Assembly: GCA_002683195.1 (NCBI GenBank)
Contig: NYSW01000070.1
Span: 1-39,387 of the forward strand
Direction: 5' to 3'
Source of the DNA: Phycisphaerae bacterium
Lineage (GTDB): Bacteria > Planctomycetota > Phycisphaerae > Phycisphaerales > SM1A02
Length of the DNA stretch: 39,387 nt
Below are positions 1-7,718 of this stretch, piece after piece. The translations under genes and the position numbers were made by a program. The notes beneath the pieces are model-generated. The model was not told the DNA's origin. It did no database searches and saw nothing but the letters and a program-made list of their open reading frames with translations. Positions within the stretch are counted from its first letter, which is position 1. Every line of letters begins with the position of its first letter.

Positions 1-353
1 TCGGCCATGCCACCGGCGGCGAAGCCACCCATGGTGACGAAGGAGTCGGCAGATCGGAGGGCGGCGGTGTCGAAGGGGCCGCCCAGGTTGGTGGGCTGCC
101 AGCCAGTGCCGGTGAAGCTCTGGAAGTAGGTCACCTGGCCGGCGTCGGCCATGATCATGTTGAACACGTTGAGGCCGACGTCGGCGGCGTCATTGGAGCT
201 CAGGTAGAGATCCTGGACGTTGACCGAGGCGGAAGCTCCGCCGAAGTCTTCGGCGGTGACGGCGTAGCTGACGACGTAGGCGCCAGTGATTTCAGCGGAA
301 GCGGTGGCGGCGACGATCGTTGCGAGGCCGAGACCGAGGGCACAGGTCTTCAT
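1..353 (-). CDS. Secreted protein of unknown function, N-terminal part (runs off the window)
   Basis: The gene reads leftward off the window edge, so only about 117 residues are visible and no stop is seen. The start at 353 is chosen because GAGGA sits about nine bases upstream; an in-frame ATG at 368 has no such site. The protein opens with a typical signal peptide (MKTCALGLGLATIVAATASA, then E) and continues as a beta-rich, Gly/Ala/Asp/Asn-rich chain (for example NVQDLYLSSNDAADVGLN and QSFTGTGWQPTNLGG). It is therefore probably exported. Codons are strongly biased to C-ending forms (GCC, ACC, GGC, CTC), more so than in neighbours, which suggests high expression. I do not recognise the family. 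A C-terminal sorting signal such as PEP-CTERM could lie outside the window and cannot be judged. Confidence 0.8.
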   Translation of the reverse strand, partial: MKTCALGLGLATIVAATASAEITGAYVVSYAVTAEDFGGASASVNVQDLYLSSNDAADVGLNVFNMIMADAGQVTYFQSFTGTGWQPTNLGGPFDTAALRSADSFVTMGGFAAGGMA

Positions 354-708
354 CTTGATATTCCTCATGAATAAAGGGGGGAACCTTTGGTTTGGTCAGG
401 GATCAAGAGTCCACATCGGCTCTTCGCATCCCCTTCCGTCACCGTGAAGATGCTTCCTGACGTGGGCGAGTCAAATCAGGTTCGGCCGAGAAAGCCGAAT
501 TTGCGGTCTTTCAGTACTGACAGGCGGTATTTTGGGGGCGATCAGACCGGTTCGTTCCACCGCCAATAAGCGACAAATCTTTGTAGGCCAAGGGGTTCCG
601 GCGGCGAGGTCGGAACTCTTAGGCGACTCTGATTATGGGACGCATTGGGACGAGGATCGATGAGATTTCGGCGGACTTCGGTTCGAAGTTTCGGCAGATC
701 TCGGCAGA
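354..708. other. Intergenic region, leader/promoter of the secreted gene
   Basis: No convincing gene is present. It should contain the promoter of the leftward secreted gene and the end of miaB transcription. Visible elements are a 6-bp hairpin at 481-499 (TTCGGC/GCCGAA, 7-base loop), a 5-bp inverted repeat CGTCA/TGACG at 437-462 with a small GAAG/CTTC hairpin inside, a 6-bp ACTTCG/CGAAGT hairpin at 675-689, and a perfect tandem decamer TCGGCAGATC at 691-710. I found no consensus -35/-10 pair on the minus strand. The hairpin at 675-689 lies about 20 bases past the miaB stop and could be a weak terminator. Confidence 0.4.
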
Positions 709-2370
709 TCAGACTGAGACACCGCGGAGAAGCAGGGGGCCACTCCCCTCGATTCGGACTTTGACGATCGAACCGACGAGGCTTTCAGCCGTGTTTCGAT
801 CAGGGGCGTCAAAGACCGTGATCAGGTCCCCTGGCGTTCGACCACTGACTTGCACGGGTTGAATCGGCGGCGAAGCCTTGAGACCTCCTTCAACCGAGAG
901 CCCGACGCCAAGTCGAATTCGTCCATCCGCAGCCGAAACCGTCGGCGTCGATGATCTTTCCGTGATTCGGTCCACCAGAACCTCGACTTCTCGTCCGATC
1001 CAATCGGCGTGCACCTGAGCGCCTACCTCGGCCTGAAGGGCGAGTAAGTCGTTATTGCGGGACCTTTTAACCTCATCGGGAACGTCATCCGGGAAACGGC
1101 CGATGGCCACGGTGCCCGGTCGGGGGGAATACTTGAAGATGAAGTTGTTCTTGAAGGGGACCCGCTGCATCAGGCGGCGAGTCTCTTCAAAATCTTCATC
1201 CGTCTCGGTCGGGAATCCAACGATGAGGTCCCCGGCAATGCAGGCGTCTGGGAGTTTTTCGAGGACCCGGTCCACGAAATCGAGGTACTCCTCGACCGTG
1301 TAGCCCCGATTCATCAGCTTCAAGATGCGGTTCGACCCGCTTTGAACCGGAAGATGGAGGTAGCGGCAGATTCGTGGTCTGGTGGCCATGACGTCAAGGA
1401 CGTCATCCCCGAAGTCCCTGGGATAGCTGGTCAGGAATCGAATTCTTGCCAGTTGCGGGACCTCGTCGTGAATTCTCGCCAGGAGCCGTGCAAAGGTCGT
1501 GGTAGCTGGGTCATCAACCACCTCGTTCCGGAAGGCATTGAGGCCCGGGCCGATCTGAGGCCGCTCAACCCCGTCCAGGGTGACCGCAATTCCATGGGTG
1601 TACCGGTAGTGGTTGACCGTCTGGCCAAGGAGGGTCACTTCCAGAACACCCGCGGCGGCAAGTCGGCGGCACTCCTCGATGATCCCATCCGGTGGCCGAT
1701 GAACCTCGGCTCCGCGGGTGTACGGAACCACGCAGTACGTGCAGAACTTGTTGCAGCCTCGAGTGATGCGAACGTAGGCGGAGCGAGCCTTGCCGGCGGA
1801 ACGTTCGGGATCGAACGCTCGGGACAGATCCAGGGACTCCAGATCGTCTTCCGAGGCGGATAGTGATGCGGACCGACGAGAGGTATTGCCCGCGAGTGCC
1901 ACTCGACCGTCGACTTCCCGACGGCTGGATCCACTGGCAGCAGCCGTCCGGGTCGCGTTGTCGATCAGCGAGGGGAGTTTGTCCAACTCTCCGGGGCCGC
2001 ACAGGAGATCCACCTGAGGGTGCCTTCGGAGCATGTCGACGCCATCTCGCTCCGCCATGCAGCCGAGGACTCCGACGAGCAGTTCTTCGCCCTTTTTCTT
2101 CCGGACCCCAGCGAGGCCGAGCCGGCTGTAAGCCTTGTTTTCCGCGAGTTCTCGAACGCTGCAGGTGTTGTAGAGCAGAATCGAGGCTGCGGCCGGGTCC
2201 TCGGTGAACCGATAGCCCAGGGACTCGAGGTGGCCTCTGACCAGCTCGCTGTCAAGCTCGTTCATCTGGCAACCGAAGGTCTCGAGATAGACGGTCCGCA
2301 AGGGAATTCTCCGGATCGAGGATTGAAGGATCTTCGAAGAAGGGGCCGACGAGGGTAGCACGAAGTTCAT
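709..2370 (-). CDS. miaB: tRNA-2-methylthio-N6-dimethylallyladenosine synthase (MiaB)
   Basis: Radical-SAM methylthiotransferase that converts i6A37 to ms2i6A37 in tRNAs reading UNN codons. The N-terminal UPF0004 domain carries the three cluster cysteines (ETFGCQMN, NTCSVRE, VLGCMAE). The radical-SAM domain has the CxxxCxxC motif in RGCNKFCTYCVVPYTRG. The usual LHLPVQSGSNRILKLMNRGY and DLIVGFPTETDEDFEET blocks follow, and the C-terminus looks like a TRAM domain. At about 553 residues it is longer than the usual 440-480 because of low-complexity insertions between the first two domains and before the FARLLARI segment. The ATG at 2370 is preferred: extending to 2481 would add a tail unlike MiaB and overlap a possible plus-strand peptide. 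The ribosome-binding site is weak. MtaB/RimO relatives are less likely given the sequence around the radical-SAM cysteines. Confidence 0.93.
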   Translation of the reverse strand: MNFVLPSSAPSSKILQSSIRRIPLRTVYLETFGCQMNELDSELVRGHLESLGYRFTEDPAAASILLYNTCSVRELAENKAYSRLGLAGVRKKKGEELLVGVLGCMAERDGVDMLRRHPQVDLLCGPGELDKLPSLIDNATRTAAASGSSRREVDGRVALAGNTSRRSASLSASEDDLESLDLSRAFDPERSAGKARSAYVRITRGCNKFCTYCVVPYTRGAEVHRPPDGIIEECRRLAAAGVLEVTLLGQTVNHYRYTHGIAVTLDGVERPQIGPGLNAFRNEVVDDPATTTFARLLARIHDEVPQLARIRFLTSYPRDFGDDVLDVMATRPRICRYLHLPVQSGSNRILKLMNRGYTVEEYLDFVDRVLEKLPDACIAGDLIVGFPTETDEDFEETRRLMQRVPFKNNFIFKYSPRPGTVAIGRFPDDVPDEVKRSRNNDLLALQAEVGAQVHADWIGREVEVLVDRITERSSTPTVSAADGRIRLGVGLSVEGGLKASPPIQPVQVSGRTPGDLITVFDAPDRNTAESLVGSIVKVRIEGSGPLLLRGVSV

Positions 2371-2404
2371 CTCGTCTTCATTCCCGTTTCGATCGGATTC
2401 CTCT

Positions 2405-2521
2405 TTGAATTTCACCGCGACAGAGATCATTGGTCTGATCGTCGTCGGCGTGGTGCTTTCCATCCTCGTCGGCGGATACATGGTGGTGGCACGACGGAAG
2501 GGTTGGATGCGGGAGGACTAG
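2405..2521 (+). CDS. Possible 38-aa single-pass membrane peptide
   Basis: A short open frame ends at TAG 2519-2521 and would begin with TTG at 2405, in the gap between divergent miaB and ftsW. The peptide reads NFTATEIIGL, a hydrophobic stretch IVVGVVLSILVGGYMVV, then a basic/aromatic tail ARRKGWMRED. That is the classic layout of a small single-pass inner-membrane protein with a cytoplasmic C-terminus. Weak points are the non-ATG start, only a GGA-type ribosome-binding site, and the short length. The stop lies 58 bases before ftsW, so it could be co-transcribed with ftsW-murG. I do not recognise the family. Confidence 0.4.
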   Translation: MNFTATEIIGLIVVGVVLSILVGGYMVVARRKGWMRED

Positions 2522-2579
2522 GTTCCTCGCTCGTTCTCGGAAATGGAGTCCAGAGGCCGAAGCGGTCGATGATTCCAAC

Positions 2580-3875
2580 ATGAGATCGGGTCAGGTCATT
2601 GCGGTTCTGGTGCTCACACTCTTCGTCTTCGGGGTCGTGATGGTCGCTTCGGCGGGTCTCCGACCACTCCGAGGTGCGGCGACGGACATCACGATCGATC
2701 CGGCGACCCATCTGAGCGTCTATTCCGATCGGGAAGCCAAGCGTTCGGCCGAGCTGACCGGCAGGCGGGTGTTGGACACCATGCTCGGCAAGGACGGGCG
2801 TCTCGCCATGATCGCCTTGCTCGCGCTGGCCGTCGGAGCCCTGATCCCGGTGGAACGAATCGCCTCCTTGAAGGGTCTGGCGGCGCCGGCTCCCTGGTTG
2901 CTGATGGCCATCGTCGTGCTTCAGCTCTTCACGCTGGTCGCCGGAGTCGAGGCTCGCGGTGCCACCCGCTGGCTCGGCATCGGAGGGCTGCAGTTCCAGC
3001 CCAGCGAGATCGCCAAGTGGGGTCTTCCGGCCATCGTCGCCTGGCACTGTGTGCGTCAGACCGACGGTATGCATCGTTTTCTGACCGGGCTGCTGCCGCC
3101 ACTTGTGCTTTCCGCCATCGTTTGTGCACTGATCGCCAAAGAGGACCTTGGCACCGGGGTGCTGCTGATGAGCGTGTGCCTGGCGGTGACCCTCGTGGCC
3201 GGCGCCCGTCTCTGGCAAGTCGCTTGTCTCTTGCCGCTGGGATTGGTGGCATTCGCCGGTTTCGTGCTCGCCGAGCCGTATCGGATGAAGCGGATCGCCG
3301 CCTTCCTGAATCCTTTTCAGGATCCTCAGGACACCGGATACCAGTTGATTCAGTCGATGGGAGCCATTGCCGAGGGTGGACTGGCCGGACGCGGCCTCGG
3401 GCACTCCTTGCAGAAGTTCGAATATCTACCCTTCGATCACACCGATTTCATCTTCGCCATCATCTGCGAGGAACTCGGATTCTTCGGAGCGGCACTCCTG
3501 ATCTTCGTCTTTGCGGGAATTCTCCTGGCCGGGGCCTCGATCATCGGGGGGCGATCTTCGCCGGCAGGCTCGGACCCGGAACTCTCCAAGATGGCGGTCC
3601 CGGATTTTTCCCGACTCTTCGGCTTTGGAATTCTTCTGACCTTCGGCTTGCAGGCGGTCATCAACATTGCCGTGGTGACCGGGCTTGCTCCGACCAAGGG
3701 CATCGCCCTGCCACTGGTCAGCCAAGGCGGTACCGGCTGGGTCCTGACCGCATTTTCGCTGGGCCTGCTCATCTCGATGGACCGCCAGGCCTGGGCCGTG
3801 AGCCGCCGTGCGGGACTGACTGAAGCGGGGGCGGAAGTCCGACTTCCTCAGGAATTGAGATTCGGGGACGCCTGA
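2580..3875 (+). CDS. ftsW: Peptidoglycan glycosyltransferase FtsW (SEDS family)
   Basis: Polytopic membrane glycosyltransferase that polymerises lipid II at the division site. The protein (431 aa) has about ten hydrophobic segments and the SEDS signatures: GATRWLGIGGLQFQPSEIAK in the first third, then AAFLNPFQDPQDTGYQLIQS, a YLPFDHTDFIFAIICEELGF block, and near the C-terminus GLAPTKGIALPLVSQGGTG. The loop between the first two helices is longer than usual (about 40 residues). It overlaps murG by one base (TGATG), matching the ftsW-murG order of division/cell-wall clusters and favouring FtsW over RodA. No clear ribosome-binding site precedes the ATG. Confidence 0.93.
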   Translation: MRSGQVIAVLVLTLFVFGVVMVASAGLRPLRGAATDITIDPATHLSVYSDREAKRSAELTGRRVLDTMLGKDGRLAMIALLALAVGALIPVERIASLKGLAAPAPWLLMAIVVLQLFTLVAGVEARGATRWLGIGGLQFQPSEIAKWGLPAIVAWHCVRQTDGMHRFLTGLLPPLVLSAIVCALIAKEDLGTGVLLMSVCLAVTLVAGARLWQVACLLPLGLVAFAGFVLAEPYRMKRIAAFLNPFQDPQDTGYQLIQSMGAIAEGGLAGRGLGHSLQKFEYLPFDHTDFIFAIICEELGFFGAALLIFVFAGILLAGASIIGGRSSPAGSDPELSKMAVPDFSRLFGFGILLTFGLQAVINIAVVTGLAPTKGIALPLVSQGGTGWVLTAFSLGLLISMDRQAWAVSRRAGLTEAGAEVRLPQELRFGDA

Positions 3876-4981
3876 TGGAATCCGGCTCGCCGACCGTGCT
3901 CTTTGCCGGTGGAGGTACCGGAGGCACCGTTGGCCCCGGAATCGCCGTTGCGGAACGCCTGAGATCGCTTGATCCGAGCCTTGACGTGGTCTTCCTCTGC
4001 TCCGACCGGCCCGTCGATCGTCGCCTGCTCGACCCCGGTGGCTGGAACGTGGTGCCAACAGCTGCTCGAAGTCCTTCTCTCAGACCTCGGGCCGGCATCC
4101 GGTTTCTCCGTGGTTGGCGGGCCGCCAGAAAAGTCGCTGGAAGGCAGATGGCTCACCCTGATCGTGGTCGGCTGGTGGCGCTGGGAGGGTTCGTGGCACC
4201 GCCGGTGGTGGCAGAGGCTGTTCGTCGAGGAATGCCGGTTGATCTTCTGAACCTCGATGCGGTGGCAGGTCGGGCCAATCGTTGGATCGCCCGTCGCGCC
4301 GATCGGGTGATGACTTCCGTTGAAACCGATCTTCCGGTGAGTGGGCTTCCGATCGGGGTGCCGCTTCGAAAGGGGTCGATCCCGGATCGGTCTCCGGAGG
4401 AGGCACGCATCACCCTCGGGCTCGATGCTGATCGTCCCACGTTGCTGATCACTGGTGCGTCCCAAGGGGCTCGTTCCATCGATCGATTCCTACTGGCCAT
4501 GCTCGAAGGTCACCCTGAATTCTTCGGCGGTTGGCAGGTCCTTCATCTGGCCGGGGGGGACGTCGAAGCGCTCTCCGAGGCCTATTCTCATGCCGGCATC
4601 AAGGCCTCGGTGCGGCCGTTCCTCGAGACCATGGGGCTGGCCTGGTCGGCGGCGGATCTGGCGATCAGCCGGGGCGGTGCCAGTTCGGTGGCCGAGATCG
4701 CCATGAGTCGAACACCGGCGATCATCCTGCCCTATCCCTGGCACGCGGATCGGCACCAGGCCCGGAACGCCGCCTGGCTCGAGGATCTCGGGGCGGTGAC
4801 GGTGCTCGATGATCCGGTGCTCGGAGACGAAGCGTTCGAGGCCCTTGAGAAGGCTCTGGGCCGATACCTCGGTGACCCGGAGACTCTGGAAACGCCGCGA
4901 TCGAGTTTCCCGCTGGAAACCGTGGATGCAGCGGAAGTCTTCGCGAAATCGATTCTTTCCGAGCTTCGAAGCAGCCAGTGA
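3875..4981 (+). CDS. murG: UDP-GlcNAc:undecaprenyl-PP-MurNAc-pentapeptide transferase (MurG)
   Basis: GT28 glycosyltransferase that adds GlcNAc to lipid I, making lipid II at the cytoplasmic membrane face. The N-terminal nucleotide-fold loop is FAGGGTGGTVGPGIAVAERL. The second G-loop is ITGASQGARSID, the acceptor/donor region is ISRGGASSVAEIAM, and the UDP-sugar region is YPWHADRHQARNA. Length (368 aa) is normal. One oddity: the His that usually follows the first GGTGG loop (GGTGGH in E. coli and most bacteria) is Thr here. Start and stop overlap tightly with ftsW, so the pair is translationally coupled. The end lies 21 bases from the end of the convergent M42 peptidase gene, with no clear terminator between. 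Confidence 0.9.
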   Translation: MESGSPTVLFAGGGTGGTVGPGIAVAERLRSLDPSLDVVFLCSDRPVDRRLLDPGGWNVVPTAARSPSLRPRAGIRFLRGWRAARKVAGRQMAHPDRGRLVALGGFVAPPVVAEAVRRGMPVDLLNLDAVAGRANRWIARRADRVMTSVETDLPVSGLPIGVPLRKGSIPDRSPEEARITLGLDADRPTLLITGASQGARSIDRFLLAMLEGHPEFFGGWQVLHLAGGDVEALSEAYSHAGIKASVRPFLETMGLAWSAADLAISRGGASSVAEIAMSRTPAIILPYPWHADRHQARNAAWLEDLGAVTVLDDPVLGDEAFEALEKALGRYLGDPETLETPRSSFPLETVDAAEVFAKSILSELRSSQ

Positions 4982-5002
4982 CCGAGAAGCCGCCCCCGGG
5001 CC

Positions 5003-6070
5003 TCACTTCGCCTGGGTGAGCCACGCCGCAAGCAGATCCACGGCTGCGTCCGCATCGGACTTTCTCATCGACTCCGTGACGGTGTGGATGTATCGGGTTC
5101 CCGCCGTGAGGGCGATGCATCTCGCGCCGGCGCCGGACCGCTGGATCGCGGCGCCGTCCTGGCCACCTCGGGGAAGGATGCATCGCTGATGAGCGATTCG
5201 ATGCTTTCGGGCCACCGCGCAGAATTCATCGACCAGGCCGTGGTCCGCGATCATCGAGGAGTCCTGGACCATCACGGCCGCTCCGTCGCCCTGCTTGGTC
5301 ACTCTCTGGGTACCCGGGACTCCCGGGGTGTCGCAGGCCAGCGTCACGTCGAGACCGATGCCATAGTCGGCGCCGATCTGGTTTGCGGCGGTCATCGCCC
5401 CGCGAAGGCCGACCTCTTCCTGGACGGTGAAACCAACCACGATGTCCACGGAATGCTTGCTGGCGGCACCCTTGGACCGTTCGATCTTCCGGATGGCTTC
5501 GATCGCGGTCCAGCAGGCGAATCGGTTGTCCAACGCCTTGGACACCACGGTCTCGGGCTGGTCGAGGAAGGGCTCGTGCATCACGACGAAGTCGCCGATC
5601 TTGACGGTCTTCTTCACCTTGTCGGCGGTCATGCCGAGATCGATGAAGAACTCTTCCACCCCCGGGACTCGGTTTCGCTCGCTGGCGTCCGAGATGTGGA
5701 TGGGCTTTCCGCCCGGATTCATGACCCCGACGAAGTCTCCGCCGCCGGTGCAGACCAGAACCCGGCGAGAGAAGAGATTGCGGGTGTCGAAGCCGCCTGC
5801 AGGGTTGACCCAGAGGAAGCCATCGTCATCGATGTGGCGAACGTAAAAACCGATTTCGTCCATGTGAGCCGCGATCAGCACCGTCGGGGCCGCGCTACGG
5901 CCGCGACCCTTTCGAGTCGCCTTCCGGGTGGCGAGCAGATTGCCCAGCGGATCGACTTCCATTTCGTCGAAGAGCCCGTCGATCTCTTCTTCAATGAACG
6001 ACCTCACCCTTTCCTCGCGGCCGGGGATTCCGGGGATCTCGCAGAGGGCCTTCAGAAGTTCGACGTTCAT
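5003..6070 (-). CDS. M42 family metallo-aminopeptidase
   Basis: Cytoplasmic di-metal aminopeptidase of the M42 (glutamyl/TET aminopeptidase) family, which usually forms large tetrahedral particles that trim peptides. Metal and catalytic positions are visible: AAHMDEIGFYVRHID (His, Asp), SKALDNRFACW (bridging Asp), FTVQEEVGLRGA (Glu-Glu), GLDVTLACDTPG (Asp) and RYIHTVTESM (His). Length (355 aa) fits the family. The ATG at 6070 is preceded by GGAG about ten bases upstream; an upstream in-frame start at 6127 would add residues unlike the family. Members are sometimes annotated as endoglucanase CelM, for which there is no support here. It stands alone, divergent from ygfZ. Confidence 0.9.
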   Translation of the reverse strand: MNVELLKALCEIPGIPGREERVRSFIEEEIDGLFDEMEVDPLGNLLATRKATRKGRGRSAAPTVLIAAHMDEIGFYVRHIDDDGFLWVNPAGGFDTRNLFSRRVLVCTGGGDFVGVMNPGGKPIHISDASERNRVPGVEEFFIDLGMTADKVKKTVKIGDFVVMHEPFLDQPETVVSKALDNRFACWTAIEAIRKIERSKGAASKHSVDIVVGFTVQEEVGLRGAMTAANQIGADYGIGLDVTLACDTPGVPGTQRVTKQGDGAAVMVQDSSMIADHGLVDEFCAVARKHRIAHQRCILPRGGQDGAAIQRSGAGARCIALTAGTRYIHTVTESMRKSDADAAVDLLAAWLTQAK

Positions 6071-6222
6071 GGGTTTCGCTCCGGGTCTGGACTGGTTCTG
6101 AGTTGCGGTGGATCGATCGAATCCCACAGGGTAGCCCCCTCACGGGGATCGTGGGTGTCTTGTCCGTCGCGGAGCACGGCCCGGGGGCCTATCATCGGCG
6201 TCCCCATCACTCAGGAATCAGC

Positions 6223-7470
6223 ATGTATCAGTCGCCGCTGCTCGAAGCCCATCTCCGCGTGCTTGAACGCCTCGCCGCTCATCGACGAGATCATGCCCAG
6301 CGGGCCTCGGAGGTCCGGGGAGATGATGTGGATCGTTCGGCCGCGTTGTCCGAGACGGAGCTCGAAACCGCTCCCTGGGGCGTGGTCGATGATGGCGGCT
6401 CACCAGCCTGCCAGATCATCCTCGACTACGGCGAGTTGGAGGCGGAGTACGCCTCGCTCCGCCGCGGCGTGGCGATCTTCGATCGCTCGGACCGGGTCGT
6501 TCTGGAACTTCGAGGCGAGGATGCCGGCGATCTCCTCGACCGCCTGGTCTCCAACAAGATGATCGAAGGATCGGCCGTGGTCCAGGCTTTCATCCTCGAG
6601 CGGATCGGCCGCATTCTCGCGGACGTTCGGATCATTCGTCTGGATGATCGGATGTTGTTGGAATGCGACCGGACCGATGGCAACCGTGTGGTTTCGGTGC
6701 TCGAGGGTTTCGTGTTCGCCGAAGACGTCAAGATCACCGACCTCGCGGCCACTCATCACCGCATCGACTGTCTGGGGCCCGATGCGCCCGCCACCTTGGA
6801 GCATGCGATTGGAACCGGGATTCCCGGGAGTGGGGCGATCGATGGTTCCATCGACGGAAACGAGGTCGTCGCCTTCGCCTTGGAAGCCGGTGGTGGATCC
6901 GAGGTTGGTGAGTCCGGAATCGGGATTCTCGTCGCACGGGATCGGGCGGAGGCGGTGTGGGAACACCTGGTCACGAATCCCGCCCCCGGTCGCCGGCCCG
7001 TGAGACCAGTCGGCTGGAACGCTTTCAACATCGCTCGAATCGAATCCGGGCGTCCACTCTTTCACCTTGACTTCGGACCCGACGCGATCCCGCACGAGAC
7101 CGGGATGGTGACTCAACGGGTCGACTTCAAGAAGGGGTGCTACCCGGGGCAGGAAGTCGTCGCACGCATGGAGAGTCGTGCCGGCGGCCGAGGAAAGCGC
7201 CGAGTCGTCGGTGTGCGTCCGGAGAGTCAGGAGCTTCCGGTGTCGGGGGGTCAGGTCTTCGACGCGGAGAAGGGCCTGGCGGAGCAGGTCGGGGTGGTCA
7301 CCTCCAGCACCGTCTCCCCACTTCGCGGCGCCGCACCCATCGCTCTGGCGACGGTCCGGGCAAGCCATGTGAAAGCGGGAACCCGCGTTCTGGTCAACGC
7401 CGAGGGCGAGACCGTCGCAGCCGTGATCACGGAGTTCGACTTCGAGCCGCCCGGGGATTCCGACTCGTGA
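6223..7470 (+). CDS. ygfZ: YgfZ/GcvT-domain folate-binding protein (Fe-S cluster maintenance)
   Basis: Tetrahydrofolate-binding protein of the GcvT fold, related to YgfZ/IBA57, which supports assembly or repair of certain iron-sulphur enzymes. The diagnostic motif KKGCYPGQEVVARMESR (YgfZ K-G-C-Y-x-G-Q-E) is present, preceded by NIARIESGRPLFHLDFG. It lacks the glycine-cleavage active-site layout, so it is not true GcvT. The ATG at 6223 is chosen because AGGA lies eight bases upstream and homology begins nearby. At 415 aa it is somewhat longer than E. coli YgfZ (326 aa). It appears to lead an operon with a small membrane protein and HMG-CoA lyase, with overlapping starts and stops. A TATCAT at 6190-6195 could be a -10, but no partner -35 is visible. 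Confidence 0.85.
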   Translation: MYQSPLLEAHLRVLERLAAHRRDHAQRASEVRGDDVDRSAALSETELETAPWGVVDDGGSPACQIILDYGELEAEYASLRRGVAIFDRSDRVVLELRGEDAGDLLDRLVSNKMIEGSAVVQAFILERIGRILADVRIIRLDDRMLLECDRTDGNRVVSVLEGFVFAEDVKITDLAATHHRIDCLGPDAPATLEHAIGTGIPGSGAIDGSIDGNEVVAFALEAGGGSEVGESGIGILVARDRAEAVWEHLVTNPAPGRRPVRPVGWNAFNIARIESGRPLFHLDFGPDAIPHETGMVTQRVDFKKGCYPGQEVVARMESRAGGRGKRRVVGVRPESQELPVSGGQVFDAEKGLAEQVGVVTSSTVSPLRGAAPIALATVRASHVKAGTRVLVNAEGETVAAVITEFDFEPPGDSDS

Positions 7471-7718
7471 TTCCGATCCTGCATCGCATCGCGATGACGC
7501 CGATGACTTCGGCGCTCGGTCCGATCCCGATGCGCCGGGAGGAAGAATCGTTCGCTCCGACGGCGGAGGTCGCACTCTTCATCGCGGGGGGGCTGCTCAC
7601 CCTGTTGGTGATCATTTTCATCGCGGGGCTCATGGTCAGCATCGTTCGTGAAGAACGAGCCGCCAAGGCCGCTTCGGCGGAAGTCGAGGATCCCCTCGGG
7701 AAGGACGCCGGCTCTTGA
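7467..7718 (+). CDS. Small single-pass membrane protein
   Basis: The frame opens with GTG at 7467, overlapping the ygfZ stop (GTGA), and has a GGGGA about eleven bases upstream; ATG codons at 7494 and 7503 are alternatives (about 74 or 71 aa). The product (83 aa at most) has a short N-terminal tail, one hydrophobic helix (VALFIAGGLLTLLVIIFIAGLMV), then a charged C-terminus rich in Glu/Lys/Ala. It is probably an inner-membrane protein with a cytoplasmic tail. Its stop overlaps the TTG start of the HMG-CoA lyase gene (TTGA), so all three genes appear coupled. No family is recognised. Confidence 0.65.
   Translation: MIPILHRIAMTPMTSALGPIPMRREEESFAPTAEVALFIAGGLLTLLVIIFIAGLMVSIVREERAAKAASAEVEDPLGKDAGS

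Noticed and set aside
387..569. 60-codon plus-strand frame in the first intergenic region
   Set aside because: Non-ATG start, no ribosome-binding site, no recognisable sequence, and it covers hairpins of the leader of the minus-strand gene.
691..710. Tandem decamer TCGGCAGATC
   Set aside because: Only two copies; overlaps the miaB stop and shows no further repeat units, so not a repeat array.
2427..3404. Long minus-strand open frame opposite ftsW
   Set aside because: Antisense shadow: low-complexity, His/Gln/Arg-rich, no domain, and ftsW on the other strand is certain.
6160..6195. TTGTCC and TATCAT as a ygfZ promoter
   Set aside because: The spacing is 24 bases, too long for a sigma-70 promoter.
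5084..6562. 492-codon plus-strand open frame over the M42 gene and the start of ygfZ
   Set aside because: Antisense to a clear metallopeptidase; its sequence has no motif. Such frames are common in GC-rich DNA.
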